From positions 4,030,001-4,094,000 of the forward strand of contig AP026540.1 in the NCBI GenBank assembly GCA_026075535.2: DNA of 64,000 bases, given 5' to 3'. This stretch comes from Tricholoma matsutake (Eukaryota; Basidiomycota; Agaricomycetes; Agaricales; Tricholomataceae). Position numbers and translations under genes: made by a program. Under the pieces are notes generated by a model. The model had not been told where the DNA came from. It was given only the letters and a program-made list of their open reading frames with translations, and ran no database searches. Of this stretch, positions 32,211 through 44,058 are shown piece by piece (the first letter of the stretch is position 1; each line of letters begins with the position of its first letter).

Positions 32211-33420
32211 AGTCGCAGTCCCTCCCTCAAAGGCTGCCTTAGCTTTGAGAGCCTCCACCAGTGTTACATTTTTCCAAGCTTCTGCGGTCAGCCTGCCCTT
32301 ACTCCCAAGGGGGCAATCAGGTGCGAAATGTCCTGCATAGAAGTACCTGCAATGGAAACACCCATTGTGAGCTTTGAGAAGGTTGTGTTCTGCCTGCATG
32401 AGCTTAGTGGTGAATGGTTGTGTTGTGTTGGTCATGTTGGAAAGAACTGGATGACTGCTGGAGGAAGAGGTAGGTAATGTAGTGCTTGTAGTAGCAGCAC
32501 CATTTGGGGTGCTTGCTCTGGAACACGACAACTTAGAAGTAGCACACCATGCAGACAATGCAATCTTGACCCATTCCTCTCTTTTGTTCAGGTTTTTGAC
32601 ATCGAGGAGGTGGACTTGCTGGATCCACACCTTGAGATCCACTATAGCATCTAGTGTCCCATCCGTGTTGTTGGCATCATACAATGCCTTCAGCGCGCTT
32701 GATAGATGGGGCACAAAATGTGAATGCAGCTTTTCCTCAGCGATGTGATAATCTGAGCCAGCCATACCTAGTTCAGTCTTCGCCTCCTGGACAGCTTCTG
32801 TCCACGTGAGGAAAGCTCATGAGCTCTGGATCAAAATCTGAGTAGTGATGAGGTCATCCTGCCAATTCGCAGGTAGGAATTTCTTCTTGAACTCTAACAT
32901 GAAAGCAGGGAAAGTGAGGAGGAGGAGACGGTCATGGTGAGTATTGACCCAGGACTGAACTGAACACAACTCAAAATTGTAGATGATGCCTACAACTCAC
33001 TTGTCCTCTGGTAACTTCTTGTTTTGGAAAAAACAGCGGCACACGTTCTCAAAAACACGTACAACTGCAATCATGATGCATCCTGCCAATAACATGGGAG
33101 TGTGGTTCCCCTTGCTGCCTTTCACAACAGTGGGAGCATAGGGCAGGTTGTCCATAGGGATGTATGTGGTCAAGTCAGAGTCAGACAAGTCTGAGGAAGA
33201 GTCAGAGATATTAAGCACAGTGGGGGTGAGGGTTATTGGGGGGTGTACTAGAGTGGGCTTTGGTGCAGGTGGAACTTTGTGATTTGGTATTGTCGAGGCA
33301 GGTGGTGTCTGGTCGGGGACTGGAGCAAAGGGCAGTGTCTTGAGGGGGCTAGAAATGGCAGGGGAAACAGATGTGTGCGCCCTACTACACGTAGTAAGGG
33401 GGACACACATGGAAGGTTGT
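32211..33420 (-). pseudogene. Gag remnant of the old gypsy element
   Basis: The N-terminal part (about 33410-33000) is proline-rich, with SDSSSDLSDSDLTTYIPM. The gag core follows across a stop and shifts at about 33000-32770, then DYHIAEEKLHSHFVPHLSSA. A zinc knuckle of form CFHCRYFYAGHFAPDC lies at about 32365-32318, with a two-residue longer first loop than usual. The solo LTR interrupts the reading frame. Confidence 0.7.
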
Positions 33421-33729
33421 CGAGACAGGTTGTGTGATCAGGGTGCTGAGGAAGATGCATTTTTGATACTCGAGAGTGGACACTGTATATATGAGTTGAA
33501 AGGTGACTATATGCACAAGTGACTATGACTTGAGGTCTTGATGAGGTTCATGATGTAGTTCTCCCAACGTGGTAGGCATGGCATGAGTTAAACAAGAAGT
33601 TGTGGGATAACATGGGGAGATAATGTGGGATTCTGTACCTGGATTATGTATCGCGTTTGTTGAGTGAATCATGCTTGTCACAAAAAAAAATGGAAGGGAG
33701 TGTATTCTCCCAACACTCAAGGACCAAGC

Positions 33730-33910
33730 TGTGATGAATGTGGTATCAATTCAAGGAAGGTTATTCTACTATTACAACCAGATCGTGTATATAAGGAATC
33801 TGATGTGATAATCATGTGCCCATGATAGTCATGTGTTTGTGTGGATGATGTAATGCACATAAGTAGGCATTGTAGCCTAAGCGCATGGTAAGAGAAATGG
33901 TTCTCTTACA
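33730..33910 (-). repeat. Probable 5' LTR of the old gypsy element
   Basis: On the minus strand 181 bp start TGTAAGAGAACC and end CATTCATCACA, followed after two bases by TTGGTCCTTGAG, a possible tRNA-type primer site. The second LTR is missing, so the call rests on ends and position. Confidence 0.45.
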
Positions 33911-35093
33911 CTTGACCGGTTACTTACTATACTATTTATAGATTATTCATGTATATTGTTTAGGTATAGTGATGCATCAGTAATTAAGCAAATTAGTTTC
34001 CAATGAAAACCTGGAAACTTTGATATCTCGAAACATATGTCTCATTTGGCAGAAACCAGCTAAAGGTACCACAGGCAGAAACCTACAAAACCTAAATAGT
34101 AGTATATATTGACTAATTCTTGACAAACATAAAAGTGGGGCATGCCCAAGAAATTGTTTGCTGGTTGTGTGGGTTTATATACCCACCCCCCACATTCATT
34201 ATGTTGCTTAGTTCACTTCTATGTAATATATATCAAAATTTGTTTGAAAATCTTAAAATAATAATTATGGGAGCCTTTAGTTTCCAAGTTTCAGTTTTTA
34301 GGTTTCCAAAAACCCGAAAACCAGTGAAAACCAGAGGAAACTCGGAATATGATTTTCCATTTTGCTGATGTAACTGAATATAGTCCATTATACACAGACT
34401 GAGATTATTCATGTATTGTTTAGGTTGGATTTCTATATTATCAACCTCCCCTGTTGGTTCCAGTGGAAGATTGGCCTCTAGTCTCTCCTTTGCATCAAGG
34501 ATACCAGAACAACAGTGACAGCAGCAGCTATGAAAAAAGCTGGGTAAAAGCACACAGTGTTGGCCTAATGATTTCATTATTATATGAAAGAGAGAGTACA
34601 AGAGGCGCCTAGATCATGCTACATATCTAGTACCATGTTAAATAATGAAAGGCACACACCATACCTTTCCATCAGAAGACACTGCGGACTTTGTTTAAGC
34701 CCACCCATCTTGAGTTCAGACAATTGAGAAGATAGCAACTGCAAGCATGGCAAAAAATTAAACACTGTCCACAGACTATCCACATCACCAGGAATCTTCA
34801 AGATACAAGCAAAGTTTATCCATTGTATCTTTTATCCGATTTCCTAGTAACTCGTACAAAACAGATCGTCTCTAAGCAGATGGTCAGACTCTGAGCACAC
34901 AACATGGTACATAACATAGCCGACACCCAGCCTCAGCATGTATGCCACAGCATTAGATTTGAGACTCTCTCAAGCTCAAGGAGAGCATAACCTCGTTCTC
35001 AATAAATTGAGAACTTGGAACAAACAAAAAGTGATTCCGTATCAATACTAAAAGTGCTGTAAGGCTTATTCGAGGTATAAGCAATGTCAATTA
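33911..35093. other. AT-rich intergenic stretch, nothing recognised
   Basis: No credible coding sequence is present. A phrase TTATTCATGTAT..TTGTTTAGGT recurs at about 33945 and 34406, and GAAAACC-type motifs at about 34003 and 34315. This suggests a decayed small repeat. Confidence 0.4.
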
Positions 35094-35654
35094 GGGACAT
35101 TCAAAGCTGGGCACACAGCTCACAGCACACATAGCCATCAGCTTATATAACATTGATTTAAGAGTCTGCACCATGACCCTTTTGTGACAAATGCGTCCGA
35201 TGGTCTTTTCTTGTAGGACCTCATTTAAAGCCACTCCCACACACAGACACTCCTTTATCTGTTTCTATTTCTGGTTATTAACTGTCATGGCCCATACTTA
35301 GGATAACGAGTTTCTTCCAGGAGAGCAATGGTCTCAAGGTCTTTTTGCAGGTTTAGAGAGTATTAAGGCTCCAACTGTTCTATCTATATAACCATTTTAC
35401 ATGGTTTATACCGTATATGTTTATGTTTATGTATACCCCCTTGTCACCAAAGTCATGTATACAGTAGTTAAATGGTATTCTTCAAAGTTTTCAGGTGGTG
35501 AAAAAATGTCCCAAGTTGCCATAGATAGTAGGAAGGAGTCTATGAGGTCTTTCCTCAGTGATTTCGAGGGCATAGTGACAATGAGGGAGCCCAAATTTAT
35601 CAGAGATTAAAGATTTGAATCAGGTGTGACATTCACTCTAAGCGGACACCTAAA

Positions 35655-35916
35655 TGTTGGAGCAGACTATATACGCTGCACAGGGGAAGAGACAACATGT
35701 TCCTTACAACCTACCTGGGGTTTAGTTAGACTTACAGCTAGGGGTTAGCAGAGGTAAGAACACTATATTCCTACTACAGTACAGGTTCTCCTTATATACA
35801 TAATAGTAAGGATATTACATGACTCCAGAGGAATATGCATATGAAACATGTATCAATATTGGTAATTAATGTGGGAGAATATGCACATGCAACAATATTG
35901 GTAATTAATTTCAACA
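35655..35916 (-). repeat. 3' LTR of the copia element
   Basis: 262 bp, TGTTGAAATT...CTCCAACA on the minus strand. On the inner side a purine tract TTTGAGGGGGGG (35928-35917) serves as the plus-strand primer. The target duplication CTAAA is at 35650-35654. Confidence 0.9.
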
Positions 35917-35948
35917 CCCCCCCTCAAACTGTAAAGTGCTCTAAGCAG

Positions 35949-36561
35949 CTAAGTTTGAACCTCGAAAGTAATTCCGAGAGAGTCTCTAAATTTCCTGAAT
36001 AGAATGGCACCAAGGTTCTTTGTGAACATGTCAGCTGGATTATCACTTCCAGGAATGAAAACGACTGTGACTTTGTCATTTTCTATGCATTTGTGGGTGT
36101 AGTGGTAGCGAATGTCTATGTGTTTAGTCCTCCTTTCCTGAACTGGATTTGATCCGATAAAGATGGATCCCTGATTATCAGCGCAGATTGGTACGCGCTT
36201 CAGTATATATCCAAGTTCCTGGAATAAGGACTCTATCCACACTATCTGTCGACAAGTGTCGGAGAGAGCCATATATTCAGCTTCTGTGGATGACAGTGCT
36301 ACAGTTTTTTGTAAACGGGACTGCCAGCACACAATGCCACTCACTAGAGTAGCAAAGTAACCCGTTGTAGATCGGCATTTGACAGTGTCAGCTGCCCAAT
36401 CAGAATCTGTGAAGGCCTGTAGCCCTTCAGATTTCTCTCCATCGTAGACTATGTTATATTTCTGGGTTCCCACCAGATAGCGCATGATGTACATCACTTT
36501 GTCTAGATGTTCTTGGCTAGGATTAGCCAAGAATTGCGACATCCTGATTACCACGTAAGTG
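35949..36561 (-). pseudogene. Copia RNase H, downstream of the nested insertion
   Basis: It begins where the RT is cut (RMSQFLANPSQEH) and contains AFTDSDWAADTVKCRSTTGY and SSTEAEYMALSDTCRQ, classic copia RNase H, ending with DNPADMFTKNL. The frame is open from the insertion to the stop near 35949. Confidence 0.9.
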
Positions 36562-36566
36562 ATATC
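36562..36566. other. Target duplication of the nested gypsy element (left)
   Basis: ATATC here is repeated at 44715-44719. Confidence 0.9.
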
Positions 36567-37300
36567 TGTTACAATTTTCCTTGTAACTCATGGAACCCGA
36601 TGCACCCAATGATCCCCTCCAGACAGGAGGCACCCCTTGATTCATGTCCTTGGCACCAGACACACACACGATGCATGCCGACTGTATGCATTCGATCCCC
36701 TTCCCGTGGAAGGCACCCTTGATGCATGGTGACTCCATGCACCTGAACCCACTCCCACACATGCTGTGATACAACAGCCCCCTGACATGAGGTCCGTGAT
36801 GTCAGACTCTCACGATTGACATGCTGCGCTGCAGCATATCCTTGACATCAGATCCTTGACATCGGATGCCTCATGCTAGGCATGAGGCTTATCTCTTATT
36901 GTTTCCTGACATGCTGCGCCGCAGCACTCCATGACATCGGATGCCTCATGCAAGGCATGAGGCCTATTGTTTCTATTCTTACTCGATACACATCTATCTT
37001 TCCAATTGGACGATAAGGACCTCCCTTGTAGTATAAGTACTGCAACTCATAGTAGGGATGTCCTTAGTTTAGATCTAGGCAATTAACAGCCTTAACTTGC
37101 AACTCACGAACTTACTCGAAACCACTAAGGAAGCCCCTTAGTGCATGAACCTGAATGACTCTACGCAGAAGCCCTGCTAGAGTGCACTACCTATCTTACG
37201 TCGGACGCTCCAAGTAAGACTAGTGCCGAACGACTCGTCGAGGAAGCACCTTGTCGAACGACATCGACTAGATCAAGTGGTTGAGGCTTTGCCCTTAACA
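36567..37300 (+). repeat. 5' LTR of the nested gypsy element
   Basis: 734 bp, TGTTACAATT...GCCCTTAACA. It is 78 bp longer than its partner because a block with the inverted repeat GCCTCATGC/GCATGAGGC and an adjacent GCTGCG-type palindrome is duplicated in U3. TATAAG at 37032-37037 probably directs transcription. Confidence 0.9.
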
Positions 37301-37302
37301 TA

Positions 37303-37314
37303 AGATCTAAACTA
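37303..37314 (+). other. Self-priming primer-binding site of the nested gypsy element
   Basis: AGATCTAAACTA starts two bases after the LTR and is perfectly complementary to TAGTTTAGATCT at 37065-37076, which lies 33 bases after TATAAG and so near the expected RNA 5' end. No tRNA complement is evident. Confidence 0.7.
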
Positions 37315-37616
37315 TCTGCTAGCCCACCTACCTAGGTGTAGGCAATACGTCTCGATACACACCACAGCGACCCGGGTCTAGACAAACCCCAGACCGACCA
37401 CCAAGAGAAGCAGAACCACAGCCAGGTTCATCTTGGTACCGATACAACGGAAGACTAGTCCGTTACTCGACCCCAGCACAGCATTGGTTCTACGGATCAA
37501 CCGACAGACAACGAGGAGATTTCCTCACCGACAAAGACTTTGAACAACCGCATGCACCCCCATCCAAAACATCCACCTGCTTCTTAACAGACGAAACCAA
37601 TGACCTCTATAACAAG

Positions 37617-38491
37617 ATGTCCAAACCCGCAACCGCACCAACGATGTCTGTGAAAGACATTCGAATCCGATCACCCACAGACTTCTCAGGAGAGCAGACC
37701 AAGACCGCCAAGTTCCTGCAGGAGATAGACCTGTACTTGTGAATCAATGATCAGGTCTATGACACGAACAACAAGAAGATCATCTTCACGCTGTCCTTCA
37801 TGAATGGAGGGACAGCAGCTGCCTGGGTGCAGGCATTCGTCAACCAACACCAGTCCAAGGGACTCGGTGAATATGCAGACTTCCGACAGAAGGTCTTAGA
37901 GGCCTTCTCACTGATCGACGATGCTGGAATGGCAAAGACAGAGATTAAGAATCTCAAACAAGGTTCAGGGAACCTCAAAGAATATGTGGCAAACTTCCGC
38001 ATCCTGAAAGACAGGACGGGAATCACAGAAGATGCAGCCATGATCGAGTACTTCATGGATGGACTGCATCCCAAATTACTGAAGAGGGTACACACAATGG
38101 AGACAGTGCCCAACACGCTCGAAGGCTGGATAAAGGCAGCTTCGAAATACAAAGGCCAATGGAAACGGGCCATGGCAATCCTGGGGAAGACCAGGCAAAA
38201 CCAGATGACAAAAGAAACGACAAAGAAAGGACAGCCCTCTCTCGACATCAACCGACTGACGAACCAAGAACGTGTGGAACACCTCCGAAAGGGATTGTGT
38301 TTCACCGGGACACAGATCGTCTGACCACAGGGATGGAAAGAACCCCACTCAGACGGCCTCCCTACCAAAACCGCTTCACCCAGAAGAAGACTGGGGTGGA
38401 CACCTACCAGAAGATCTGCACGATGCTGGATGAACTAGACGAAGAAGAAAAGGAACAAACCCTCAACCTCATGGAGGAATCAGGTTTTTAG
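37617..38491 (+). pseudogene. Gag of the nested gypsy element
   Basis: It starts MSKPATAP at 37617. The capsid core includes FLQEIDLYL, FMNGGTAAAWVQAFVNQHQ and LKEYVANFRILKDRTG, ending with NTLEGWIKAASKYKG. A TGA at 37740-37742 sits where Arg fits. The nucleocapsid zinc knuckle is destroyed by a shift near 38310 (after KGLCF). The remaining tail lies in another frame and is acidic (LDELDEEEKEQTLNLMEE). Confidence 0.8.
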
Positions 38492-38505
38492 AACAGCGGC
38501 CTGAT

Positions 38506-41500
38506 ATGACGCCAGTCACTGCTGTAGTCTCCCTAGGGTCTGTACTCTTGGCTACCATGAATAGACAATCTATGTGCCTGTCTATTTGGGTAGCTGAGTC
38601 AGACAATGGGAAAGACGTCGCAACGAATGTGCTCCTCAACTCTGGAGCAGGAGGAGTCTTTATCGACTCAAACTTTGTCGAACGAGAAGGGATCAGAACA
38701 TATCCCTTAGGCTGCACCATCCAGGCCATGAACGTAGACGGGACCCTGAACAAGCAGGGAACGATCACCAGATGCATGAAAGGAAGACTCCACATCAACG
38801 GAAGGAGCTACCCGATAGAATACCTAGTCGCCGGACTAGGCAAAGAATCGGTAATCCTGGGCCTGCCGTGGCTGCGAGAGATAAACCCGATCATCGATTG
38901 GAAGAAGGGAACCTTTGAGTTCCGAGATGAAGAATGACAGGCTCAAATCCAGCGGATCCTGGAAAAGACAAGAAGAGCCGAACGGGCCCTCCCGAACACC
39001 CTAAACCTTCCTAGGGTAGATGCCGAAAGGGAGGCGCCAAATGACAGAATGGCACGAATTCGACATATCGTGGCCAAAACAAGAAAAAGACTCTCCAAAG
39101 AGAAGGAGAGAAACCTTGCCCGAGCACGACTAGCTGTGGCAAAGATGAGAGAAAGGCTCGCTGAAGAAAAAGAGAGGAGCCTTGCCCGAGCCCGATTGGC
39201 CATGGCAAAAACAAGAGAAAGGCTTTCAGAGAGGAAAGCAAAAGAACTAAATTCTGTCCAGATAGCTGTTGCAAAGACCAGGAGCAGCAACACCCCTAAA
39301 CAAGCCAGAGGCCTTGAAGCAGCATGACGTGCTGTCGCCAAGACCTGAGAAAACCAGAAGAAGAAACAACTGGAAAAGGGCAAAAACAAAGAATGCGACA
39401 GGGCACAACGAATTGTGCAAAGGATGAAGGAATTGCTAACCTCCACAGGGGAGGGAAGCACCGGCAAAAGGAACGTGAAAACAACACTATGAAACAGGAT
39501 AAACTACCCTCAACAACAGACTACCCCGACCCACGATCATAGGACTCCAGATCATGGTACCATCAATGCTGAAATACCTATGCCCAGGGAGACCCCCCCT
39601 CAGGTAAAGGTCAAAGAGGTACCCGATGAAGAACTACTGGCAGATGCAGGCATGGACATACGGATGATGAACCAGACCCCCGAACAAGACACAATCGAGG
39701 ATGACTCGGTGTTGATCGCATACGTGCGAGGTGAACCAGTCATTGGCCTATTCAGACCAGACATAGAACTGCCCCTGACAGAGGAACATCAAGAGCCGAC
39801 ACACAGATACATCCGAAAAATGAACATGATCAGCAGGCTCACGAAAGGCAAGGGCTCCCCACGGTACCTACTCAACTTGGATATATGGATCAGAGCAAAG
39901 ACATCCATATCCCAACGACTAGCGCACAAGCAAGAGGAGGGAAAGGAGACTAGCCAATGGACCCTGGACGATTTACTGCCACCCGAATACCAGAAGTACA
40001 GACAGGTATTCGAGAAAGCCGCATCAGAACGATTCCCAGAATCAAGACCGTGGGATCATGCAATCGACCTGAAGGAAGGCTTTGTACCGAAGGATTGCAA
40101 AGTCTACCCATTGACGCCAAAAGAACAAGAGAAACTCAATGAGTTTCTAGATGAAAACCTGGAGAAAGGATACATCCGACCATCAAAATCACCCATGGCA
40201 TCCCCATTCTTCTTCATGTTGAAGAAGGACTCCGACGCTCTACGACCTTGCCAAGACTATCGCTATCTGAACGAAGGAATGATCCGGAACAACTACCCCC
40301 TGCCACTGATCAGAGACCTCTTGGACAAGCTGAAGGGAGCAAGATTTTTCACGAAACTTGATATTCGATGGGGATATCATAATGTATGGATAAAGAAAGG
40401 AGACAAGTGGAAGGCAGCATTCAAGACTAACCGAGGGCTATTCAAGCCAATGGTGATGTTCTTTGGGCTGTGCAACTCACCGGCAACATTCCAGGCCATG
40501 ATGAATGATCTCTTCCGAGATATGCTAGATGAAGGATGGCTCGTCATCTATATGGATGACATCCTGATCTTCTCGAACACAGAAGAGGAACACCAGATAA
40601 GGACCGAAAGGGTCCTCGAATGACTATGACAATGCAATCTCTACCTGAAAATAGAGAAGTGCAAATTCAATGTACAGGAAGTCGAGTTCTTGGGCATGAT
40701 CGTCAGACCCAATGAACTTGCAATGGACAACACAAAACTGGCTGGGATCAAGGACTGGCCCACGCCAAGGACAGTGAAGGATGTAAGATCCTTCCTAGGA
40801 TTCGGAAACTTCTATCGACGATTCATCGGACACTTTGCAGATCTGGCCAGACCGCTGAACGACTTGATGAAGAAGAACCAGAAATTTGAATGGACGAACG
40901 ACTGCCAGCAGTCATTTGATGCACTAAAAAGGAAATTCAACGAAACCCCAGTACTGCTGATGCCAGATGCAACGAAACCATTTGTGGTAGAATCTGATGC
41001 CTCAAAATTTGCAACAGGTGCAGTACTCAGACAACAGGATGCCAATGGAGACTGGCACCCATGCGGATACATCTCACATTCTTTCAACGAAGCGGAAAGA
41101 AATTACGAGATATACGACTGAGAACTATTGGGAGTGATCTGAGTGCTAGAAACATGGAGACACTACCTACAGGGGATGCCGTTCCCTGTGATGGTATTAT
41201 CTGATCACAAGAACCTGACGTGCTTCCGTCAGCCACAGAAACTAAACCGACGACAGGCTAGATGGGCCATCTACCTGTCACAATTCGACCTGAAGCTACA
41301 ACATGTACCGGGATCACAGATGGTACAATCTGATGCCCTATCGAGGAGAGCAGATCACATAGCCAAAGAAGACACCGATAACGAGGACAAGACCATCCTC
41401 GCTGACAAACTGTTTGTCAAAACGATCGACACTGAGCTCCAGGGAGCCCTGGTCTCAGCAATAATGAAGGACGACCTCGTAAATGATGCTTTACGAGCCC

Positions 41501-42876
41501 TGAAAAACAACGGAACTCCCCCAATCAAGTCTGCATTGGAGGACTGGAAATTTGAAGATGGCCTGCTCTTTTTCAAAGACAGATGCTATGTGCCACAGGA
41601 CGAAACCCTCCGCCGAGCGATCATATGAAAATGCCATGATAGCATCATGACAGGACACCCTGGACGATGGCAGATGATCGAACTGATCCGACGAGACTAC
41701 TGGTGGCCAGGAATGGCCAACTTCATCAAGAAGTACGTCGAAGGCTGCGCAAAGTTCCAGCAAATGAAAGTGAATACACACCCAACGACCCCACCGCCGA
41801 CACCGATATCATCTGATGCCAGCAGACCATTCAAGCTGGTAATGACAGATTTTATCACGGACTTGCCCGTGATAAACAGATTTGACTCAATCATGGTCGT
41901 GGTAGACCATGGTCTTACGAAGGGGGTAATTTTTATCCCTTGCGCGAAGACGATCGATGCACTTGGCGCCGCAGACCTTTACCTGCACCATGTATACACA
42001 AGTTTTGGACTCCCTGGAAGAATCATCTCAGACAGAGACCCTCGATTCACATCCAAACTCTTCCAAGAACTTGGACAATTGCTTGGGATTAAGCTATCCA
42101 TGAGCACCGCCTATCACCCCCAGACCGACGGGAAACGGAGCGAGTAAACCAAGAGCTAGAGGTTTACCTCCGCATGTTCTGTTTGAACAAACCCAAAGAT
42201 TGGGAGCATTATCTCCCAACAGCAGAATTCGGGCACAACCAGAAGACGCACTCCACAGTAAAACACTCGCCGTTTTACTTGATGATGGGATATCAACCAT
42301 GTGCTATCCCCACCCCTTACAAAAAAACAAATGTGCCGGCCGCCAAACAGAGAATCCAAGAACTTCCCTCTGTGAGAAGGGAAGCTCTTGCCACACACGA
42401 ACTAGCCAGACAGGCTATGGCTGCCTGAATGAAAGGGCGATACGAACCATTCAAGGTTGGAGAACGAGTATGGCTTGACTCCAAGAACCTGAAGATTGGC
42501 TACCCAACGAGAAAACTGGTGCCAAAACAAGAAGGGCCCTTTGTGATTGAAGACGCCTTGTCGAGAACGACATACTGATTGAAACTGCCACCGGGATGGA
42601 AGATCCACCCGGTATTCCATGCAGCTTTACTCACGCGATACCATGAGAACGACACTCATGGGCAAAACTTCCTGACTCCACCACCCAACCTCATGGAAGG
42701 AGAGAACGAATACGAGGTGGAAGCGATCATCACACACAAGAAGCATGGCAAGACACACCATTACCTCGTGAAATGGGGTTGACTACCTGACATCCAAAAA
42801 CACATGGGAACCCGAATTGAACCTAAAGAATGCCCCCAAGATCCTGACGGCATATAAGAAGAGGTACCACCTCTGA
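38506..42876 (+). pseudogene. Pol of the nested gypsy element, TGA-riddled
   Basis: From 38506 to about 42130 one frame continues with nine stops, all TGA. Protease has LLNSGAGG in place of LLDSGA (AAC at 38638-38640). A lysine/arginine-rich 22-residue repeat follows (39049-39360). RT has KSPMASPFFFM and VIYMDDILIF. RNase H has [15 protein letters not shown]. Integrase has [30 protein letters not shown] and HPQTDG, where a one-base loss near 42133 shifts frame. The last part has a chromodomain-like end (YEVEAIITHKK, YLVKWG, then after another shift SKNTWEPELNLKNAPKIL). Confidence 0.85.
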
Positions 42877-42924
42877 TGGAAACCCAAAAACCCCCCCTCT
42901 CTTCCCACAACAACACTCCCCAAT

Positions 42925-43650
42925 ATGCCTGCCAAACGATGATTTACCCGAGAATACCTACAAAACCGATTGAACGCTGATGCCCTTCGCGTTCACCTCG
43001 CCCACAATCCACCGAAATACCATCTAGCCAGGATGTGCTTCTACTATGCGAGCACTATCGAACAGATGGAACAAAATCTAGAAGAAGCAATGAACGATGC
43101 AGACGCCCTGGGGATCGAGCAAACAATCCAGGAAATGATTGCACCACGGTCAGACAGACCGAGAACAGCTGAGGAGAGACCTCACACCCCTTTAGGTCAA
43201 CACAGACGACCACTGACCTCACTCTCGCCATTCAGCAAGCAGAGCGACAGAGACAAATGATGAGCTCCCTCTGGAGGCTCCTCCCGTTCTACGAAGAACC
43301 CGAAGATCATGCCTAGGGCACCCGAAATAATTGATCTGACCACCCCCAAACCCAAACCGAAGACCACCCAACCACCTTGGTCTCCCCCACACATGAGACA
43401 TGCTAGATGTTTCATCTGCCAACAGATAGGCCACTTCGGCCTGATTTGCCAATGATACGTTTGCAAGTATTGCAAACAGCGAGGCCCCGGACACTATAGG
43501 ATGAACTGCCTGGAGAAACCTCGGAAAGATCGAGAGACCGATCAAAGAGAAGCCGAACACAGACAGCGGCTCTTCTTTAACTCCAGATACGATGATTTTG
43601 ATGACGACACAATGGGAAACATGACAGGGGAGCCATATGGAAGGATTTAA
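42925..43650 (+). pseudogene. Extra ORF after pol with two zinc knuckles
   Basis: In one frame from ATG 42925 to TAA 43648-43650, broken only by TGA codons (about 42940, 43258, 43261 and 43453) where Arg is plausible. The N-terminus (FTREYLQNRLNADALRVHL, MCFYYASTIEQMEQNLEEAM) is helical. The C-terminal part has CFICQQIGHFGLIC, an exact CX2CX4HX4C, then CKYCKQRGPGHYRMNC with a longer loop. It is separate from gag and lies between pol and the 3' LTR. I vaguely recall similar ORFs in other mushroom gypsy elements. It may supply the RNA-binding knuckle that gag has lost or supplement it. Confidence 0.7.
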
Positions 43651-43689
43651 AAGGCAGAGCTCAAGACGATGGCATGACAAGACAGACCC

Positions 43690-44001
43690 ATGCTCACAGG
43701 GATTACAATCCTCGCCATTGTCATTGGCACGACCCTGGCTGCAGTGGCAGCCCTAACCTTCGCATTCTGCCTCTATGCCATCTTCCGAACAGAACCCGAA
43801 CCCCCGATTACAGATGTTGAATTTGCCATCCTGCAACGCCCCCCTTTCAACGATACTACCGACTCCTTGACACCGCTACCTAGGGCAGCGCGAACCAGAA
43901 GAACCCGATCATGGTCCAAGTTCGGACATGAATTATTCCTCCATCGTACCCCTCGACCCCGACCTACCCACATATCCAGACCACACCCGATCAGACCATG
44001 A
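43690..44001 (+). CDS. Small single-pass membrane protein in env position
   Basis: 104 residues from ATG 43690. Residues 1-32 form one long hydrophobic segment (core GITILAIVIGTTLAAVAALT). A charged, proline/arginine-rich tail follows (PLPRAARTRRTRSW, RTPRPRPTHI). It has no stop, unlike the rest of the element, and lies 57 bases before the 3' LTR. Position recalls env genes, but it has no cysteine-rich ectodomain or cleavage site that I can see, so I call it only a membrane-anchored accessory protein. A chance frame remains possible. Confidence 0.5.
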   Translation: MLTGITILAIVIGTTLAAVAALTFAFCLYAIFRTEPEPPITDVEFAILQRPPFNDTTDSLTPLPRAARTRRTRSWSKFGHELFLHRTPRPRPTHISRPHPIRP

Positions 44002-44058
44002 AGGAGAGATGAAGATTTAGGTCGAAGTGTGGAACTTTTGACCATAGCGAGGGGGTAA

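Larger units (their letters stand above)
28690..33910 (-). mobile_element. Old Ty3/gypsy element, 3'-truncated, with nested solo LTR
   Basis: It reads leftwards from a probable 5' LTR (33910-33730) through gag and pol to integrase, where it ends abruptly near 28690 against the copia fragment. A marY1-like solo LTR with target duplication ATGAC splits it between gag and protease. Many stops, shifts and lost catalytic residues show it is ancient. Confidence 0.75.

Noticed and set aside
38506..42130. TGA recoded as an amino acid in the nested gypsy element.
   Set aside because: The protease Asp is also lost by a CpG change and there are indels near 42133 and 42780; simple decay explains all without recoding.
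43690..44001. A true env (fusion) gene.
   Set aside because: Too short, no ectodomain cysteines and no cleavage or fusion motif visible; kept only as a membrane-protein candidate.
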